The notes below the pieces were generated by a model. It searched no databases. It was given only the letters and a program-made list of their open reading frames with translations, and was not told the origin of the DNA. From the NCBI GenBank assembly GCA_017608295.1, contig JAFCGF010000027.1, positions 1 through 24,390 on the forward strand: a DNA stretch of 24,390 nucleotides. The letters are read 5' to 3'. Below, piece by piece: positions 1 to 9,693 of the stretch. Positions within the stretch are counted from its first letter, which is position 1. Each line of letters opens with the position of its first letter. Source of the DNA: Candidatus Woesearchaeota archaeon. GTDB taxonomy: Archaea > Nanoarchaeota > Nanoarchaeia > Woesearchaeales > JAGVZT01. The position numbers and the translations under genes were made by a program.

Positions 1-128
1 AGCTTCTCTTTGCTCGCATCACAGATAACCTTTAAATTAGCATTGGGATGCTTCTGAAAAATCGGGATGAACTCGGCCCCGAAACCAAGTCCGACAATGG
101 CAACATTTATTTTGTTTTCATTTTTCAT
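1..128 (-). CDS. Gfo/Idh/MocA-family NAD(P)-dependent oxidoreductase, N-terminal fragment
   Basis: The first 42 codons of a gene that leaves the window at position 1. The translation starts MKNENKINVAIVGLGFGAEF, a beta strand followed by a Gly-rich Rossmann turn (GLGFGAEF), then a second strand ending VICDAS whose acidic residue usually binds the NAD(P) ribose. This is the standard start of sugar- and inositol-type dehydrogenases of this family, which oxidise or reduce sugar hydroxyls in the cytoplasm. There is no signal peptide in the visible part. A strong ribosome binding site (AGGAGG, six bases before the ATG) fixes the start at 128. It lies 39 bp after the ThuA-domain gene, and such pairs are common in sugar catabolism loci of Bacteroidota and Planctomycetota, so co-transcription is likely. 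Substrate cannot be told from this fragment. Confidence 0.85.
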   Translation of the reverse strand, partial: MKNENKINVAIVGLGFGAEFIPIFQKHPNANLKVICDASKEK

Positions 129-167
129 CTGAAACCTCCTCTTATGTTCATACAAATTTGGAATTTT

Positions 168-1721
168 CTATTTTTGTATGTCATAATCCAGCATCAGTTT
201 ATCAGCCATAATTTTCATCTCTTCATCGGATAGCGGTCTGCCATACAATAATAATCTTGAAAGTTCTCCGCTGAATGATTCGCGCCCGGGATGGTTAACG
301 GCATCCCGCTCCTGCCCGACAACCATTTTGGAAGCGTCCGCCTCAGAGAATACGGGATATGGACTGGAGGCCGCCGGAGTCACTCCATCGTTGATAAAAA
401 GTTCGATTGTCACCTCTCCGGTCCCTTCACCCATTCTTCCCATAATCAGATAATATCTGTTTGTCTCCAAGCTGTCCTCAGCAAGAACCATGGGATTGTT
501 CACATCCCATCGCCCGAAGGTTTTTCCGCTGCGCGATCCGATCCAGGGCCGGTTACCGTCGGTCAGACAGCCCCATATTCCCTCGTACTTATCCTCATTT
601 CTCAGGTTTCCAAAAAAAGAGTTCACATCCTCAAGGTCGATCAATTGAGTATAGGGCGCCAAAACAGCGAACCAGGTATATCCGGCCCCTGTCAACAGGT
701 GATCGAATACGTCCTCCTGATGATTCACAAGCTCCTGCCGGTTGAAAATCAGAGTGTTATGCCCGCGGATATCAGGAGAGTTGATCTTGAGAGACGGTCT
801 TCCCGAACCAGGAACAGTGCGGCCTGAATCTCTTTTTACAAACTCGGTTGCCGCACTGGATGTAACCTGATTGATCCATTTACTTACTTTGTTTCCATCT
901 TCGACAAGAACAGCGTTATCCGCGTTCAGATCGAGCATCAGATTTTTTGGGATTGGCTCAAAATCATATTCCCCATCCAGTTTGGCGGCCCACTTGATCC
1001 CACCCACTACGATTTGTCGAAAGTTCTCATCCTTGAAAGTTTCGGCGATATGCCCGAAAGTCGTGAAAAAAGATCGTCCCCCGTCATATTCATGGTACCA
1101 TGTGACCGGATGGTCACCGTTCATTTTTTCTTTGCCGGTATAGGAGCTTTCTTCAAGAGATATCAGGACATTAACATTTTCCCGGGGATTATAATTGAAG
1201 TAATGCCATTCATCCGTAACCTCCCAGTCAACCGGAAGATGAAGCGTACTGATATGGTTTCTGTTTTCTATAGTCAGCTTGGCCTTTTGAACATGCGGAT
1301 GCGCAACCAATTTTGTCCCGACCAGTTTCTCATACCACTCCTTGAATTCACCCGTCTCATGCCAGATAGCTCCTGCACAGTGAATCGCCACGAAACCACC
1401 GCCGGATCGAATATATTCCTGAAAGGGTTTCTGTTCATCAGGTTCGAATATGGGCCCCTCCGTGCCACAGTTATTGTTAAAAATAATGACATCAAACTGG
1501 GATAAATCTGTTTTAGCAAAAAATGCTGCATCCGAAGAGGTCATTAATTTCCAATTATTTTCCGCACAAATTTCTTTTACCATAATTTCTGCATCAGATA
1601 GACAATCGTGTCTATACCCCGTATCTCCGTTAAAACTCAGAATATTAATTTCATCTTGAGCCAAAGCCGTTATTGAACATCCTATCAATACCAAAATGGT
1701 ACTTAGAAATGATTTTTTCAT
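168..1721 (-). CDS. Secreted ThuA-domain protein with C-terminal LamG-like domain
   Basis: A 517-residue exported protein. Residues 1-21 form a Sec signal peptide ending ALA-Q. Residues about 24-250 match the ThuA (trehalose-utilisation-like, class I glutamine-amidotransferase-fold) pattern: strand INILSF, an FDVIIFNN strand, and GGGFVAIHCAG at 107-117 followed by WHE. Residues about 255-517 look like a concanavalin/LamG-type beta sandwich ending in a typical LLLYGRPLSDEEM segment. ThuA-like proteins are implicated in disaccharide and keto-sugar metabolism, but their reaction is poorly known. The ribosome binding site AAGGAG lies nine bases before the ATG. It sits between the interrupted CotH gene and the oxidoreductase, all on one strand. 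The protein probably acts in the periplasm or outside the cell. The domain call is firm; a precise activity is not. Confidence 0.85.
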   Translation of the reverse strand: MKKSFLSTILVLIGCSITALAQDEINILSFNGDTGYRHDCLSDAEIMVKEICAENNWKLMTSSDAAFFAKTDLSQFDVIIFNNNCGTEGPIFEPDEQKPFQEYIRSGGGFVAIHCAGAIWHETGEFKEWYEKLVGTKLVAHPHVQKAKLTIENRNHISTLHLPVDWEVTDEWHYFNYNPRENVNVLISLEESSYTGKEKMNGDHPVTWYHEYDGGRSFFTTFGHIAETFKDENFRQIVVGGIKWAAKLDGEYDFEPIPKNLMLDLNADNAVLVEDGNKVSKWINQVTSSAATEFVKRDSGRTVPGSGRPSLKINSPDIRGHNTLIFNRQELVNHQEDVFDHLLTGAGYTWFAVLAPYTQLIDLEDVNSFFGNLRNEDKYEGIWGCLTDGNRPWIGSRSGKTFGRWDVNNPMVLAEDSLETNRYYLIMGRMGEGTGEVTIELFINDGVTPAASSPYPVFSEADASKMVVGQERDAVNHPGRESFSGELSRLLLYGRPLSDEEMKIMADKLMLDYDIQK

Positions 1722-1814
1722 AGCTGTTTTCTCCTTTTTATAAACCAGAAGAAATAATTGAATAAATATAATTCAGTTTGCAATCTTACCATTCCTACAA
1801 ATCATTAGCAGGTC

Positions 1815-4800
1815 TTACTTGATTACCATCAATTTTTTTGTCGCTGTAAACTCCTTTGCATTCAACCGGTAGAGATAGATCCCGCTGGCGGCTCCCCGGG
1901 CGTTCCATTCCACAGAATGGGTGCCGGGATTTTTATAATCGTTGACAAGGGTCTCCACTTCCTGCCCGGCCATGTTGTAGATTTTCAGTGTCACCGTTCC
2001 AGCTGAAGCTATGCTGTATTGAATGCGCGTCACCGGATTGAACGGATTGGGATAGTTTTGTGAAAGTGTGAATGTACCGGATCTGTTTTGTATTTCCTTG
2101 CCATGTTTTATATCAGTAACTGGAGATGTAAAATTACCACGCCCCGGGGATCCGAAATCTTTCGATGCTTGCCAGTTTTCTGCCTGGGTGTTATCGTATT
2201 CAGGATTGATAAGTTCCAATGTAGCCCCTTTTCCTGCAGCCATAGCGGGCCAGGGTGCTTTATTATAATAAAGCACATAATCGACAAGATTATTGTTTTT
2301 GTTAAAAATCCGTACCACATCTCCTTCATTACTAAACTTGAAGGGAATATTGCCAATATAATTATGAACATCTTCAAATAACGATTTAAAATCTGAAGTA
2401 TCACGACAAATAACCAAGTATGAATCCTTGTTTAAAACAGTATTGGGGTCGAATTCAAAAATGTTACCATTATTTGAATCTTTTAATTTCCAACCGGCTA
2501 ATGAAATATCCGTTTCACTGTTATTATAAATTTCCACCCAATCTTCAGTATCAAAATTTGGGTATGAGTCGTAGTTTATTTCATTAATAACAACCGGTGA
2601 AGTCCTTTTAGGGATGATTTTCAGTTCATGAAGTGGGCTCCATGTATTTGAATCTTTAATCCGAGCTTTTACTGTAGTAATCTCTGTAATTGGAATTGTT
2701 GTAATCATCCCTGGTACTTCTATTGCAGTAGCTGAAACATTACCGGTTAAATCCCAAGTTCTTGGATCAGTGCCATCCGTAGTATAGAAAATCTCTCCAG
2801 GCTCAGGATATAAAAACGTTATAGTTAGAGAAAAACTTTCAGGACAATTAAATGTATTTGTTGAGATTATTTCCGTTCCATCTTTAAAGGCTGGCGGATC
2901 TATAATTGGATACATTCCCGATTTTTTAACCTCAGCAACATATTTATTTGCTCTTCCTATTAAGTCATCACGTACATCCTTGCATTCCTCTTTCCAATGT
3001 TCATAATCATATACCTGCCCACGCTCATCACCCCAGCGGGCAATTTCACAAAGAATTGACTTTGAAATGACATTACAACTTGAGTCCCACACGGCAGTGA
3101 CACGGTCATCAGTAAGAATCCCTTCGTTAAAGCAATGTTTATAAATCCGGTCGGCAAATTTCATCTTAAAATCGATATTATTTTTAATTTTAAAATAGGC
3201 CTTAAATTTATCACCACTGTACGGCATATGATATGTTTCCATGGAAACAGGCGGGCCGGTTCTTCTGCCCCCACCATCAAAGCTGTCTTCCACATCCCAT
3301 GCCGTATAATAGAGAGGACCGGGAGGATTCATGCGGCTGCCAAAGTAATATTGAGGACCGTCGCCGACATTTGCAAAACAATGGACCAATGCCACATCGA
3401 TATATACATCAATAGCAAGGTATTTTGCGAGTTCAGAAAGTTGCTTATTGGTCCAGTCTGTATTATTTAAATAGTTATAGCGTTCCGGATTCCCAAATTT
3501 TACTCCGCCTTTACCCTTACCATAAAAATAATTATCACTTTCTCCGCCAAAATAAGTAGCAAGTGCATGGTTATCCATGCGCTAACAGGGATTATACTGT
3601 CCCCAGTATTTTCCATTTATATAAAGATGTGCATAAGTACCATGACAGCCCCAACCTGACATCAGAATTTGTAAATCACGTCCAAATTGATCCCGTGTGT
3701 ATGCACAATTTGCTCGGTCCCATTGAGATCCCCAATCTCTATTAAAACCTGTTCTAATAATTATTTTATCAAATTTATCTGGCGCAGATTCACGATTAAA
3801 AGGCGCCGAAATCAAATAGTCGTTTTTTAGCATACCGGCGCCATATTTCTTCTTAAATTCCAATGTAAATGATTGTTTATGATCAAGTGAGCCATTATAC
3901 CATCTACCTGCACCGCCTTGAATTTTGATTCCACAGTTTTCCTGCCAGTTTTTTAATCGGCCATTCCGGTAATTTTCCGGATAGATCATTTCAACAGAAC
4001 ATTCTACCAGTTCAATCCAGTCAGGATGATGTGGATCGCCATTGAATTCCTCTAAATTTTGCCCGCGATGGATACCGGCTATTCCAAAAATAGAATCATA
4101 TGGTGCTGAGATATACATCGTGGGAATATCTAATAACGCCTCTATCATTTCCTGCTCAGATTGAGTAACATCACTCATATCGAATTCTTCTGTCCAAAAC
4201 ACATGATCACGACGATGCTCTTCCGATGGAACCCCGCTATCATCCTGTGTAAGCACATCCGCAGGAAAAATAAATGAATGCGTGCGAACTTCAGAAGCTA
4301 ATGTCGTATCCTCGTAAGCAACTGCCCGGATGGTAGTCATTTTTGAGATAAGTATCGGTTCTGTGTATAGTGTTCCGATATCTTTACTTGGTTTGGAGCA
4401 ATCAGTTGTATACCTAATATTTGAGTTAGCTGGATCGGCGGTCAAAGTTAAATGAAAAGGTTCACTATAAAAGCCCCTTTTGTGTGAAAAAACCGGCTTT
4501 TGACTTTGTGGTATTATCCCTACACCAGAATCAGATACAACATCTTTATACTGAAAAAGAACAGCTTTAAAAGGATTCGCGGTATCATCTACAGACATGC
4601 ACGCTCCACCGCGTGCTCGAATATGAAAACTCCATAAAGGCGTAATTCCGTCGGACCAAGCTGCGAGTCGTAATTTTGTAGTTGTAATCGGTTCTTCGGA
4701 CATCCATATAGAGCGTGCTTCGGAGCTAACTCCAGGAGTATATGGCCATAGCGTATTGTAATCCGCATCTTCCCACGCACCACCTATGCCATCTATTAAC

Positions 4801-5855
4801 GTTACCCATCCTGTACCATCCCAGTACTCAAGCGCCCACGGTGTGTTTGGCTGCGGCTGATTAGGATAAACACCGCCCCAGGTATAATAATTAATCTTCT
4901 TAGGTACCGGCCACTCAACCTGATACCAAAAGCCTTCATCTGGTGTTTCTGGGTAGCCAACTTCATAATCATAGGCATACCCAAATTCACCCCATGCCGT
5001 GTTCTTATTATGATAATTATCCTTTACAGGATCATAAAGAATATCGACTGGTTGACCACGTTCATTTTCGTAAGTCGATTCTACGAAAGATGCACTGACC
5101 ACGGCTTCGTCCAGAAGAGCCAGATTTACCATTTCATCCATTTCATTACCAGCATCTTCTCCAGAAAAGTCAAGGTACTGAATTAGAGCAGCTTTAGGTT
5201 GTCCCGGTCCCAATTGTCTTCCCGACCAGATAAAACTCCAAAGACTATCAGCAAAACTATCCACGCCATCAGCTAAACTATCAGGATTTGCGTATGCAGT
5301 AAATCTAACCCCTTTGGTAACGATTGGCTTTAATCCTCTCCATACTAACTGTCCATCCCAGAGCCAATTCGTTTGTGTAGGGATCCCAACACCTGCGCCG
5401 CTTAACGTATCTGCATCCCATCCATTGTGCGCCTTTGCAAGATCCTGCCAATTACCATCAACCATAATTTGAACGGACCAGCCGGTAGTTGGCTGTGGTT
5501 GATTAGGATAAGTTCCCGTGCAAGTGATGTAATTAATATTCTTTGCAGTAGGCCATGTAACCTGCCACCACAAAGGATTCTCTTTTGTTACACCAGCCGC
5601 AGTCGAACCATAAGCCAAACCATATTCGTGCCAAGTTGATACGGTTTTATAATCGTTTGTTGAAGGATCCCAGAGAATATCATCGGGTATCCCTCGCCCC
5701 ACACCATCTGGCAACGAACCAGTTACGGTTGCCTCTGCCAGACAGCCAAGATTTACCAAAGGATCATATTTATTATCTCCTTGCGTATGACCTATTGAAG
5801 AGAATAAACATACACAAAGAACGCCAATTCCATTTACAAAGAAGTTATTAAACAT
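1815..5855 (-). pseudogene. CotH-kinase-like secreted multidomain protein, interrupted by one in-frame TAG
   Basis: One continuous frame of 1,347 codons including its final TAA, broken only by a TAG at 3582-3584. The N-terminal part (757 codons) has a signal peptide (1-25), two copies of a roughly 200-residue discoidin-like sandwich (about 33-230 and 242-440, each with YPNQPQP), a chitobiase C-terminal-like domain (about 455-535) and the first half of a CotH kinase domain ending YINGKYWGQYNPC. The downstream part continues without a gap (RMDNHALATYFGGE), contains WDVEDSF, a second sandwich, a lamin-tail domain (residues 326-480 of that part) and a YPNPFNP sorting domain (about 500-587). CotH proteins are atypical kinases. 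In relatives as I recall them, a Glu occupies the stopped position (YNPxER), so a single GAG-to-TAG change explains the break. No ribosome binding site precedes the downstream ATG at 3578, so two separate genes are unlikely. Confidence 0.8.
3582..3584 (-). other. In-frame amber codon within the CotH kinase domain
   Basis: The minus strand reads TGG GGA CAG TAT AAT CCC TGT then TAG then CGC ATG GAT. The frame on both sides encodes adjoining pieces of one domain. TAG also terminates at least four other genes here (168, 20988, 21996, 24072), so it works as an ordinary stop and a genome-wide reassignment is improbable. The cause may be a point mutation or a sequencing error. Confidence 0.85.
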
Positions 5856-5996
5856 TAGTGACCATTACTATTTTAAACTTAACGTTTAGTGTAAGAATAT
5901 TAGCCGATTGCGTGAGTTTCATCTATCAAAGCTTTACTAGCATAAAGCGGGTTACACACCCTAAAAAACCTATTATTTCGGTTATTATTTTTATAA
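5856..5996 (-). promoter_or_regulatory. Intergenic leader of the CotH gene with a near-palindrome
   Basis: A 141-bp AT-rich gap. At 5877-5890 the plus strand reads ACTTAACGTTTAGT, which matches its own reverse complement at 12 of 14 positions and has a central AACGTT, the form often seen in LacI/PurR-type operators. It lies 22-35 bp upstream of the CotH ATG. No good ribosome binding site precedes that ATG. No clear -35/-10 pair was identified. The operator idea is an inference from symmetry alone. Confidence 0.25.
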
Positions 5997-8435
5997 TCAT
6001 TTTACTTTCAACAATTTATATTTGTATCCCGCTTCTTCAGGGCCAACGAAACGATTATAAATTGAGACATTTTTAATTTTTCCAGCCCAGTTTCTACCTC
6101 CACTATATTCATCCCCGAAAATAAGATGACAAGCTTCCCAGTTGCTAAAGTCGCCTCGCACATCGCTGCCCTGATAGACTAATTTGCCATTTAAGTAGCA
6201 ATAAAGATTGGCCTGATAATAGCTGATTACTATATGCATGGGTTCATTGGGTGTAATTTGACAAACAGAAACTTGCGGATTCAGGCCATTCAAACCAGTG
6301 TCAGGAGTTCGCAATCGCATCACAATATTCTTACCTTCCTGAGCTAATGTAAAATTCCGTCTATTGGAATCTTTTGAAAAAGATACAATTCGCGCCGGAC
6401 CGGCTTGATCCATTTTTGAAATAGTAATTATACCTTCGATAGCCAGTTGGTTCGTTTTCCGGCATGCAGTTAATAATTTATCATTAATATCATGAGCAAC
6501 AAAGGCGCCTTTACCGATGACCATTTCTCCGACATTACTGATTTTTGCATCATCACGTGCTTCAACAGTGTTAGATTCTTTATCATTTTGCCAGACAAAT
6601 TGCATATCAGACTTTGATCCCGGCCAGGTTGGGAAATCACTCAAATCTTTGGGCGCTGGTGGCAGCACCGTTACAGCCAATGCAGTTGATGCTGAAAGAC
6701 CGTTATCATCTGTTACGGTAAGCGTAACTAGATAGCGGCCAAAATCTTTAAACAAGTGCAACGGGTTATTTTCCCGAGACGTCGAACCATCGCCGAAATC
6801 CCAATGCGTTTTCATTTTTGTAGAAGATGAAAAATTTACAGTGAACGGTGCAGCGCCATGAATCACATCAGCTGATGCAACGACCTCGGGCCGCATCTTT
6901 TCACCAGAAGCATAGGGTGTGAAACGATAAACTATATTTTCTTTTGGAGATGCAAACGTGTATTTTCCTGGCCGAGCAGTTCCATAAGGGTTTTCTTTCA
7001 TTTGCCAGGTGTCAATGGCATCAATTTTATAGGGTGTATCACCTGCAAGCTCTAAACTCGAATTGCCTGAGGTCCTACCATAAACCAGATAATATTTTCC
7101 GGGTATGCCTAAAACAAAGTTGCCATTGTCATCCCCAATTGGCTCTAATTCTTCAAAATCTGGAGCCTTTGACATAAAATTTTTCAGGAAAGCAATTCGA
7201 TCCGGACTTTTACCGCGCAGTACGCCGCCCTTTGCCCACCACAACAGGTCTTCAGGATGAAGATAGGTTTCACCATGCCCAACATAACAGCCGCTTAGCG
7301 TGCCCATCCAAAAATATTGCACCATCTTTTCAGGTGAGAGCTGTCCCCAGCCATGAGGAATATTTCCTTCATATTTACACTCATCATAAATAACGGGCTT
7401 TTGAAATTGCTCGCGAAAACGGATGCCCGCAGCCATATCCGAGGTCTGAATACTCGCATGGGTGACCCAGGGTTTGTTGTGGTCGTACCATCGGCTGCCA
7501 TTATGGATTCCGCGCAAGTGCTGATAAGGATCGTGTTTTTGAATGATTTGAAAAAACCGATCCCAGACCGCATCTTTTTTGTCAGGTATAAAATCGAACT
7601 CATTGGCAAGCGACCACCAAACATTTCGAAAAGCTGACAACCGTGCTACAGCGTAACGGATGTAGCGGTCATCGCTCTCCTTATCCATGTATTCAAATCC
7701 CCAGCGGTCATAGGTGTGGAATAAAATGATATCTGCCTCGATACCCAGTTTGAGCAAATCCATGACTCTTTTTTCGAAATGCTGCCAAAACTCGGGATTG
7801 AATCGAGTAAAGTCCCAATCTTTTAAAGGCTCGCCCTCAAAAGGATAATAGTCCGGTTCATTTTTATTATAAACATAATCTTTTGGAAAAATACACATGC
7901 GCATTTTGTTAAATGGCGCACTTGCCAGGGTTTTCAGTGTTTGCTGCTCCATTATATCACCCTGATGGGCCCAGGCGTAACAGGTCGTGCCAATTTGAAA
8001 ATAGGGCGTTCCATCTTCATAGGCGAGGTAATATTTGTTTCGAACACGAACCGGTCCGTGATTGTTTTGCAAGGCTTTAACACAGGTGAACATTCCCTTG
8101 ATTCCATCCAGTTCTTTTCTGTTACTTTTAGTGATATAACTCCATTCACCTGTTTCAGTCGGCATGAAACGAATTTTGTAAATACCGCTGCCATCATAAA
8201 ATCCCAGTGGGGAATAGACATTGTAGCCATTTTTAATTTCAGCGGTTAATGATACATCAACAAACGGATTACCTGTTTGAGGGCCATCCAATTTTAACTG
8301 AAATATAGTCCATCGCTCCACTTGAATTTTTTGTGATGGATGAGTTGTGTCCTGCTGAGTAATTAAATTGGTTGAAGCAAAACACGTGATAACAAAGATT
8401 GAGATAATTAAAATAACCGATAATAAACACTTCAT
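5997..8435 (-). CDS. Secreted DUF5060/DUF4038 glycoside-hydrolase-like protein with PKD and LamG-like domains
   Basis: An 812-residue exported protein. A signal peptide covers about 1-20. Residues 38-118 match DUF5060 (WTIFQLKLDGP, GEWSYIT). Residues about 126-430 match the DUF4038 barrel (apiosidase-like, GH140-type): YFQIGTTCYAWAH, then WWSLANEFD with Asn278-Glu279 as the likely acid/base pair, and VIYDECKYEG with Glu352 as the likely nucleophile. Residues about 430-510 look like the associated collagen-binding-type domain, 515-592 form a PKD domain (THWDFGDGS), and 640-812 a LamG-like sandwich. Both putative catalytic acids are intact. Known DUF4038 enzymes cleave apiosyl and related glycosidic bonds in plant polysaccharides, but the substrate here is open. 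No sorting tail is present. It follows the longest gap in the window and may start its own transcript. Confidence 0.88.
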   Translation of the reverse strand: MKCLLSVILIISIFVITCFASTNLITQQDTTHPSQKIQVERWTIFQLKLDGPQTGNPFVDVSLTAEIKNGYNVYSPLGFYDGSGIYKIRFMPTETGEWSYITKSNRKELDGIKGMFTCVKALQNNHGPVRVRNKYYLAYEDGTPYFQIGTTCYAWAHQGDIMEQQTLKTLASAPFNKMRMCIFPKDYVYNKNEPDYYPFEGEPLKDWDFTRFNPEFWQHFEKRVMDLLKLGIEADIILFHTYDRWGFEYMDKESDDRYIRYAVARLSAFRNVWWSLANEFDFIPDKKDAVWDRFFQIIQKHDPYQHLRGIHNGSRWYDHNKPWVTHASIQTSDMAAGIRFREQFQKPVIYDECKYEGNIPHGWGQLSPEKMVQYFWMGTLSGCYVGHGETYLHPEDLLWWAKGGVLRGKSPDRIAFLKNFMSKAPDFEELEPIGDDNGNFVLGIPGKYYLVYGRTSGNSSLELAGDTPYKIDAIDTWQMKENPYGTARPGKYTFASPKENIVYRFTPYASGEKMRPEVVASADVIHGAAPFTVNFSSSTKMKTHWDFGDGSTSRENNPLHLFKDFGRYLVTLTVTDDNGLSASTALAVTVLPPAPKDLSDFPTWPGSKSDMQFVWQNDKESNTVEARDDAKISNVGEMVIGKGAFVAHDINDKLLTACRKTNQLAIEGIITISKMDQAGPARIVSFSKDSNRRNFTLAQEGKNIVMRLRTPDTGLNGLNPQVSVCQITPNEPMHIVISYYQANLYCYLNGKLVYQGSDVRGDFSNWEACHLIFGDEYSGGRNWAGKIKNVSIYNRFVGPEEAGYKYKLLKVK

Positions 8436-8498
8436 TTTAGTTCCGTTCTTTCCAAAAGCATGAAACCGTATAAAATGCGTAAACCTGAGATTTCCTAT

Positions 8499-8519
8499 CC
8501 TCGCGGCAAACCGACGGGG
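8499..8519 (+). repeat. GC-rich bulged palindrome, REP-like
   Basis: The plus strand reads CCTCGCGG, loop CAAA, then CCG-A-CGGGG. It folds into an eight-pair stem (one G-U pair) with a single bulged A. The plus strand continues with TATTTTAAAAATTTTTT, so the structure is terminator-like only in the plus direction, where no gene exists. It stands out in an AT-rich gap. It resembles dispersed extragenic palindromes of the CCTCGCGG(N4)CCGCGGGG kind that I recall from other genomes, carrying one inserted base. Confidence 0.45.
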
Positions 8520-8554
8520 TATTTTAAAAATTTTTTCTTCAGACGAGCCTACTC

Positions 8555-8583
8555 TTAAAAAGCAAATCCGTCACAAGTAACGG
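8555..8583 (-). terminator. Possible Rho-independent terminator after the ribokinase gene
   Basis: On the minus strand CCGTTA-CTTG-TGACGG (8583 to 8568) forms a six-pair stem (one G-U pair) closed by a CUUG tetraloop. It is followed by ATTTGCTTTTT, a fair U tract. It lies about 97 nt after the ribokinase stop and upstream of the next gene. The stem is short, so activity is uncertain. Confidence 0.4.
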
Positions 8584-8679
8584 AAAATTAGACCCGAAGA
8601 AATTAAACAATTTCGTAACAGCGCTGCGACCTTAATGATGATTGACTGTACTTTATGGGTTACATTCAACTCTTGTTTT

Positions 8680-9606
8680 TTAATGCCTTTTATTCAAGAA
8701 AAAATCAATCTCTTCACGCGAATGTGCCGAGGGCTGTGCCCCTAATTTTGTTACGGAAAGCGCCGCTGCTGCATTAGCAAATCGAATCGCTTCACCTAGG
8801 GGCTTGTTCTCCGCAAGCCCCACAGCCAATGCGCCGTTAAAGACGTCTCCGGCGGCAGTAGTGTCAACAGCATCTACCTTGAAGCCCGGTATAATCTCCC
8901 GCTTATCACCAACAGCCAAATACACACCCCGTGCACCCAATGTGATCATCACAGCTTCGATTCCTTTACCAAGAAGAACCTCTGCCGAATTTCGGGCACC
9001 GGCCTCATCTTCCACTTTAATAGCCGTTAACAGTTCGGCCTCAGTTTCATTGGGAGTCAAAATGGAAATCATTTTTAACAATTCATCATCCAGGATCTGT
9101 GCAGGTGCCGGATTTAGAATGACCTTTACACCGGCCTCATGAGCTAGCTGCGCTGCCCTGGTCACCGTCTTTAAAGGTGTTTCAAGCTGCATTAATAGAA
9201 TTTGTGCCTGTGAGATCACATGCTTCGAATCGATAATAGTTTCAGGATCCAAATACGTATTGGCCCCTGAAGCGACGGCTATACTGTTTTCGCCATCCTT
9301 ACCCACAAAAATCAAGGCCACTCCGGATGCCACATTTTCAACGCGTTTAATATATTCCACACTGATACCATCACGCCGGAATCCATCAATGGCTTGAGCA
9401 CCCAATGAGTCACTCCCAACAGAGGCAATGAATGTCACATTTCCTCCTGCCCTCGCGGCAGCCACGGCCTGATTGGCTCCCTTACCTCCGGCAGCCGTGG
9501 AAAATTTACCGCCAAGGACGGTCTCCCCCGGAACGGGTATCTTGTCGACCTGAATAATCATATCTGTATTGGAGCTTCCGACAACGACAATATTTGAATT
9601 ACTCAT
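8680..9606 (-). CDS. rbsK: Ribokinase
   Basis: A 308-residue cytoplasmic PfkB-family kinase, the usual length for ribokinase (about 309 in E. coli). It phosphorylates D-ribose at O5 with ATP, feeding the pentose phosphate pathway or PRPP synthesis. Visible signatures are GSSNTD near the N-terminus, the substrate loop GGKGANQA at 40-47 (PfkB signature 1), TPNETE at 184-189, and DTTAAGDVFNGAL at 248-260 (signature 2), where Asp254 is the catalytic base and the preceding residues form the anion hole. All key residues are present. The ribosome binding site GAGGG lies six bases before the ATG. The gene sits 87 bp downstream of the ADP-ribosylglycohydrolase-family gene in a run that also holds a DMT transporter and exported nucleoside hydrolases, which makes ribose the likely physiological substrate rather than another sugar. 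Confidence 0.93.
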   Translation of the reverse strand: MSNSNIVVVGSSNTDMIIQVDKIPVPGETVLGGKFSTAAGGKGANQAVAAARAGGNVTFIASVGSDSLGAQAIDGFRRDGISVEYIKRVENVASGVALIFVGKDGENSIAVASGANTYLDPETIIDSKHVISQAQILLMQLETPLKTVTRAAQLAHEAGVKVILNPAPAQILDDELLKMISILTPNETEAELLTAIKVEDEAGARNSAEVLLGKGIEAVMITLGARGVYLAVGDKREIIPGFKVDAVDTTAAGDVFNGALAVGLAENKPLGEAIRFANAAAALSVTKLGAQPSAHSREEIDFFLNKRH

Positions 9607-9693
9607 TTAAACCCTCTATATCTAAATTTCACACATTAGAATCCTGAAGAGAAAATATTATCCATATTTTTGTAATTTAAAGAACACATTATA

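Larger units (their letters stand above)
8436..8679. other. Longest intergenic gap (244 bp), between ribokinase and the DUF5060/DUF4038 gene
   Basis: No open frame of note on either strand. It holds a weak terminator-like hairpin at 8568-8583 and a separate GC-rich bulged palindrome at 8499-8519. The gap probably separates two transcripts: it ends the ribose-module run and starts the carbohydrate run. No promoter could be assigned with confidence. Confidence 0.5.

Noticed and set aside
1815..3578. A separate 587-residue gene starting at the ATG at 3578
   Set aside because: It starts inside the CotH domain, has no signal peptide or ribosome binding site, and continues the upstream frame exactly after the TAG, so it is treated as the 3' part of one interrupted gene.
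3582..3584. Programmed recoding of TAG (for example pyrrolysine or a reassigned amber codon)
   Set aside because: TAG ends several intact genes in this window at the expected place, and no recoding structure was recognised. A point mutation or sequencing error is simpler.
5950..5975. Hairpin GGGT-TACAC-ACCC next to an A/T run as a terminator
   Set aside because: The stem has only four pairs, and on the transcribed minus strand the T run precedes the hairpin instead of following it.
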